A stretch of 64,000 bases of DNA from positions 744,001 to 808,000 of the forward strand of contig CAWVDN010000001.1 in assembly GCA_963928055.1 (NCBI GenBank), in the 5' to 3' direction. The notes beneath the pieces are model-generated. The model saw only the letters and a program-made list of their open reading frames with translations. It did not search any database and was not told the origin of the DNA. Position 1 is the first letter of the stretch. The number at the start of each line of letters is the position of its first letter. Shown piece after piece: positions 60,619 through 64,000 of the stretch. Origin of the DNA: Scatomonas sp963928055 (GTDB lineage: Bacteria > Bacillota > Clostridia > Lachnospirales > Lachnospiraceae). The position numbers and the translations under genes are program-made.

Positions 60619-62946
60619 TCATCCGAGATAGCGGGCGATCATGGTTGCCGCCTCCGCTCTGCATGCGCTCTGCTGAGGAGCTAATACAGTATTTTCCTGC
60701 TGTCCGGTGATGATTCCGTTGCTGACAGCCCAGGTCACAGCCTCTCTGGCAAACTCGCTTACCTGCGCGGCATCCGGATAATCCAGAACGCTGGCCTGTG
60801 CTCCAACTCCGGCGTTTCCGCTGTATCTGTACAGCATGGTAGCGATCTGCTCTCTGGTGATCGGATCTGCCGGACCAAAGTTTCCGTTATCATACCCTGT
60901 TACGATATTATTGCTGACTGCCCAGGACAGCGCGTCAAGATACCACTCATTTTCCGCGACTTCCTGTACATCCGGGAACTCTACCCTTTCGGTTACTTCC
61001 GGACATCCGGCCATTCTGTAGAGGATCGTTACAAAATGAGCTCTTGCCAGGTTCGTCCCAGGCTCAAAGTGTGTCTCATCCATACCGGTCATAATGCCTG
61101 CCGCATACAGCTGCTGCGCCGCGTCATAGTAGTAAGTTCCGGGGGCCACATCTACATAAGGCATCTGGGAGCTTACCAGCTCTGCCTTCGCATTTACCAG
61201 ATTATTGTAGATCACCTGATACTGCGCGGAGTTGATCACTCCCTGCTCATTGTTCATGGTCTTGTCCAGGAAGGGAGCGTATCCTGCCACCAGTCTCTGA
61301 GAATTCGGATCTTTGTACTCGTTCTGGGCATATCCGTAATAGTTCAGCGGATCGTTCGGATTATTGCTCTGATTCTCCTCATCGTACAGAGTCGTCAATT
61401 CTTCAGGAACCGCGTCCTTTTCCATTTCCAGGTAAGTCTTGGCCTGCTCTACAGCGCTGGTATAGTTCTGATAGCTTTCTGCCGTATAGTCCTCCGCCTT
61501 GAGTTCCTGGCTCTCGCTGATCAGATCCAGCATGGATGCCTGATCCTGGGTCTTGGTAATGGTAAAGTCTCCCGCGTATTTCGCGCCGGTATTGTCATAC
61601 GTTTTGATGTTAAAGCTGCTGTCCGTAAAATCAATGGTAGAGAATGTAGGCGTGGGCGTATTATTCCGCTCCGCGATATAGTACTGTTTTACAGAATTCA
61701 GCGCGTAGAACTTACTTCCGGAAGCAGAACCGGCGGCGATGTAAAGGGTACCGTCCGGATCTACAGCAGATTCCTGACCGTAATCGATGGCTTTTCCATC
61801 GATGATCTGGAAGGTTCTTGCGTAAGAGTGATCATGTCCGGTAAGGCAGATGTCAATATCAAACTTATCCATCAGCGGCGCAAAGATCGTCCGCAGGTTC
61901 GCGCCGTCCACATCAGAGTGGGGAGCGCCGGAACCGTAAATGTCATGGTGGAACATAACCACCTTCCAGGCAGCATCCTCATGGCTGGCAATGGCTTTTT
62001 CCATTAATTCACTGTGCTCTGCCGCATTACGGTTATTGCTGTTCAGGATGATGAACAGGACATCGCCGTAGCTGAAATAGTAATCCGCGCCGGAATTCGT
62101 GTCACCAAGTTCGGGATCCACATTGGGATTGTTATAATGGAACTGGTAATCATCGCCTTTGCTCTCATGATTTCCGATGCAGGTAGCCAGAGGCAGGCTC
62201 CGCAGCTGTTCGGGAGTAGAGAATGCCGCGAACTCCAACTCGCGGATATTATCTGCGTTCGCTTCGGAATAATCGATCTGATCGCCTGCCGAGAGGATAA
62301 AGCTTGCATTCGGGGCAATCTCCGAAGCCATATCCAGCGTTTTGGTCCATCCCGCAAGGTCTGTAGCAATATTGGCGTCGTCTACGCTGCCCTGCCCGGA
62401 ACTTCCGGAAGCTCCCATCTGGGGATCGCCTACCAGAATCGTCTGGAAGGAATCAAAATCCTGGCTGGTATAGGTATGTACCTCTGACCACTGGGCGTTC
62501 TCTCCGTTATTCCAGGTATAGCTGTAGTAGTACGTGGTATTGGGTTCAATCACACCGGTTCCGGTCGTCACCTTGTTGGAGGCCGTGTAATCAATTCCCT
62601 CGCCGGCAGTATTGTCCGTCGTTTTGCTGATGGCGGTTGCCTCGCCGTCATAAACCACTGCGTCAGAAAGGTCTTCTTTGGTTCCCATCTTTACAGCGGG
62701 AACTCCTTTTTCCTCGGAATACCAGCAGAAATTCAGAGCTGTTTCATCCTCCCCCGGTGTCAGAATGATCTTTCCTGCATCCAGCCTGGGATCGTACGCA
62801 TCGGCGGTGCCTGCAGTCTCTGCCTGGGTTTCAGCTGCCGCTGCCGCTGCATCTGTACTCTGTGCGGTTTCAGCACTTACCATTACGGCAGTACCGGAAA
62901 GCATGGTAACGGCACAAAGCAATGCGATTACTTTTTTTGCCTTCAT
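60619..62946 (-). CDS. Surface-anchored metallophosphoesterase with three SLH domains
   Basis: This 775-aa exported protein has a signal peptide (KKVIALLCAVTMLSGTAVMVSAE) and an Ala/Thr-rich linker. The N-terminal fibronectin-III-like domain is that of purple acid phosphatases (NTTYYYSYTW). The calcineurin-like core has ILVGDPQMG, ILSAGDQIDYSE, TCIGNHESKGD, VMFHHDIYG and CLTGHDHSYAR, carrying the metal-binding Asp, Asn and His residues. A helical spacer precedes three SLH motifs (VDVAPGTYYYDAAQQLYAAG, FPDVQEVAENEWYLDALSWAV and YPDAAQVSEFAREAVTWAV). It probably recovers phosphate from organic phosphates at the surface. Confidence 0.9.
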   Translation of the reverse strand: MKAKKVIALLCAVTMLSGTAVMVSAETAQSTDAAAAAAETQAETAGTADAYDPRLDAGKIILTPGEDETALNFCWYSEEKGVPAVKMGTKEDLSDAVVYDGEATAISKTTDNTAGEGIDYTASNKVTTGTGVIEPNTTYYYSYTWNNGENAQWSEVHTYTSQDFDSFQTILVGDPQMGASGSSGQGSVDDANIATDLAGWTKTLDMASEIAPNASFILSAGDQIDYSEANADNIRELEFAAFSTPEQLRSLPLATCIGNHESKGDDYQFHYNNPNVDPELGDTNSGADYYFSYGDVLFIILNSNNRNAAEHSELMEKAIASHEDAAWKVVMFHHDIYGSGAPHSDVDGANLRTIFAPLMDKFDIDICLTGHDHSYARTFQIIDGKAIDYGQESAVDPDGTLYIAAGSASGSKFYALNSVKQYYIAERNNTPTPTFSTIDFTDSSFNIKTYDNTGAKYAGDFTITKTQDQASMLDLISESQELKAEDYTAESYQNYTSAVEQAKTYLEMEKDAVPEELTTLYDEENQSNNPNDPLNYYGYAQNEYKDPNSQRLVAGYAPFLDKTMNNEQGVINSAQYQVIYNNLVNAKAELVSSQMPYVDVAPGTYYYDAAQQLYAAGIMTGMDETHFEPGTNLARAHFVTILYRMAGCPEVTERVEFPDVQEVAENEWYLDALSWAVSNNIVTGYDNGNFGPADPITREQIATMLYRYSGNAGVGAQASVLDYPDAAQVSEFAREAVTWAVSNGIITGQQENTVLAPQQSACRAEAATMIARYLG

Positions 62947-62983
62947 GTCTGTTCTCCTCCTCGTTTAGTTTTGAGACAAGCTC

Positions 62984-63012
62984 ATACTATCCTTATCGGA
63001 GGAAAAGTTCAA
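62984..63012 (-). promoter_or_regulatory. Promoter of the phosphatase-yibE operon
   Basis: On the minus strand TTGAAC (63007-63012) and TAGTAT (62984-62989) are separated by 17 nt, 37 nt before the ATG. No Pho-box-like direct repeat is obvious nearby. Confidence 0.55.
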
Positions 63013-63129
63013 TCGGTTTTACAGACATTTAACAATATTTAACGTAACTATCTAACTTTTCTTGTTTTTCCTTAAATATAGTTTCTATTTTTCCGTCAAT
63101 ATCCCTTCAAAATTATAAATTCTTAAATT

Positions 63130-64000
63130 TTATTGATCCGTATGGGATATTTTATCTTTTAATGCTCTGAGCGGCGCGGTGATCTTCCAACTGGAGGAAT
63201 TGGTAATGATCTGCAGATCACGATCCAGCCGCCGAATCTCCGCTTCCTGTTGCGATAACCGGCTCTTCAGCGCCTTCATCTCCTCCTCCATAGCCTGGAT
63301 CGCCGCCTCTTTTCCGGCGATCTCCTCCTGCTGCCGTGTAAGGTCCCCTTCCTGTTTCTGTATGTGCTGTCTCGTCAGATCCAGCCAATGCTCCAAGCCG
63401 GTTATTTTATCCGGATACTTTTGGGTGTACAAGTCGTTCAGCACATGTTTCCCTGTATATGTTCCACATTCGATCGTGGAAAAACCATATTTCTGTTTCA
63501 GCAGTACTGCAATTCTTTGATCAGACATCAGTTTTTCCAATTTCAGCATTCCAAAGGGCGAAGGAACCGATGAATCCTGAAGCGGCCTGCAAAGAAGAAA
63601 AGCCTGTTCACACAAAAGCTCTTCCCTGCTTCTTGAATCCTGACAGACAAAAAACTCCCGAAAGGTCCGAACAAACAGTTCCGCATCCATATCATCAAAA
63701 AAATGATACCGGATCAGATTGTATTCGTTATAAAAACGCGTATCGTGTACTTCTGAATAACTGCTGATATTTACTTGCGGATCCGCGACTCTTCTGTAAT
63801 AGACCAACGGTTCTTCCAGGATCCCAAAGGAAAACTTTTTTGTAAAACGTACCCAATATTCGAAATCCATCGCCTGGATATAAAACAGATTGTGGGGTCC
63901 TATTTCAGCAAAAGACCGATACGTAATCAAAGAAGAGGGATTATTGAGCCTGTTCCCATGAAAGAAAAAAAAGCGCAGCCAGGCTTCCCTCGGTTCATTT
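63130..64000 (-). CDS. Family 2 glycosyltransferase, C-terminal part only (5' end outside the window)
   Basis: The open frame continues past base 64000, so the N-terminal catalytic part is missing. The visible start (EAWLRFFFFHGNRLNNPSSLITYRSFAEIG, then QAMDFEYWVRF) is the acceptor-binding region of GT2-type glycosyltransferases, with DFEYW for the common ED-x-x-x-W. Past about 100 residues it becomes helical, ending in a long coiled coil (QEGDLTRQQEEIAGKEAAIQAMEEEMKALKSRLSQQEAEIRRLDRDLQ) that could multimerise the enzyme. It belongs to a surface-glycan locus running off the right edge. Confidence 0.75.
   Translation of the reverse strand, partial: NEPREAWLRFFFFHGNRLNNPSSLITYRSFAEIGPHNLFYIQAMDFEYWVRFTKKFSFGILEEPLVYYRRVADPQVNISSYSEVHDTRFYNEYNLIRYHFFDDMDAELFVRTFREFFVCQDSRSREELLCEQAFLLCRPLQDSSVPSPFGMLKLEKLMSDQRIAVLLKQKYGFSTIECGTYTGKHVLNDLYTQKYPDKITGLEHWLDLTRQHIQKQEGDLTRQQEEIAGKEAAIQAMEEEMKALKSRLSQQEAEIRRLDRDLQIITNSSSWKITAPLRALKDKISHTDQ

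Noticed and set aside
63935..63970. Frameshift in the poly-A tract of the glycosyltransferase gene
   Set aside because: Counting eight A residues keeps the LRFFFFHGN frame intact; no shift is needed.

Overview
The window looks like part of a gut-type member of the Clostridia, most probably Lachnospiraceae. The evidence is the Gram-positive PolC replicative polymerase, class III fructose-1,6-bisphosphatase, ATP-dependent PEP carboxykinase, strong AGGAGG ribosome-binding sites, a bile-salt hydrolase, SLH-domain and SpaA-like surface proteins, and clostridial genes known only as DUF families. By eye most of it is moderately GC-rich with GC-biased third positions. The surface/glycan stretch at about 43-64 kb and the lone gene at 27.8-28.5 kb look more AT-rich. 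I see no rRNA, CRISPR array, insertion sequence or phage.

Layout: (1) 0-2.5 kb: 5' part of a large secreted fibro-slime/SpaA-type surface protein, then tRNA-Met and tRNA-Val, all on the minus strand. (2) 2.6-8.3 kb, mostly plus strand: a YdcF-like protein, a small membrane protein, an rRNA/tRNA uridine methyltransferase, a candidate small RNA between convergent genes, a YczE-like membrane protein (minus), and a trio of URO-D-superfamily methyltransferase, G3E GTPase and His-rich protein. (3) 8.3-9.0 kb: two palindromes and a tandem array with an exact 53-bp period. (4) 9.0-13.2 kb: pckA, then ptsI with a methyltransferase gene. (5) 13.3-25.8 kb: a long run of minus-strand genes. Its 5' end is a conserved but uncharacterised trio (1184-aa DUF5717-like, actin/Hsp70-like DUF5716-like, TPR), followed by ccdA, tlpA, bile-salt hydrolase, a hexapeptide protein, an NSS transporter, an AI-2E-family permease and nudC. 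(6) 25.9-28.8 kb: a CobD/HisC-like aminotransferase, a second 53-bp array in the opposite orientation to the first, and a possible PD-(D/E)XK nuclease. (7) 28.9-37.8 kb: a thyA-folA-ispG-polC-fbp operon joining dTMP/folate supply, isoprenoid synthesis, replication and gluconeogenesis. (8) 37.9-42.9 kb: a ClC protein, mscL, and a clpX / zinc-ribbon / lspA-like run with a lipoprotein. (9) 43-64 kb: cell-surface functions, namely two SLH proteins, HtrA, GlmS, RfbA, RfbB, a fused L,D-transpeptidase plus lysozyme-like protein with tyrosine-rich repeats, a DUF6020-like membrane protein, a broken SGNH-hydrolase gene with the same repeats, YibE/F, and the end of a glycosyltransferase.

The observations I rate highest are the two inverted 53-bp arrays with hairpin-forming units, the DUF5717/DUF5716/TPR trio, the orphan consensus promoter plus terminator that predicts a ~114-nt RNA, and the pair of tyrosine-repeat surface proteins, one a dual peptidoglycan enzyme and the other broken. 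All assignments come from reading motifs; no database search was run.
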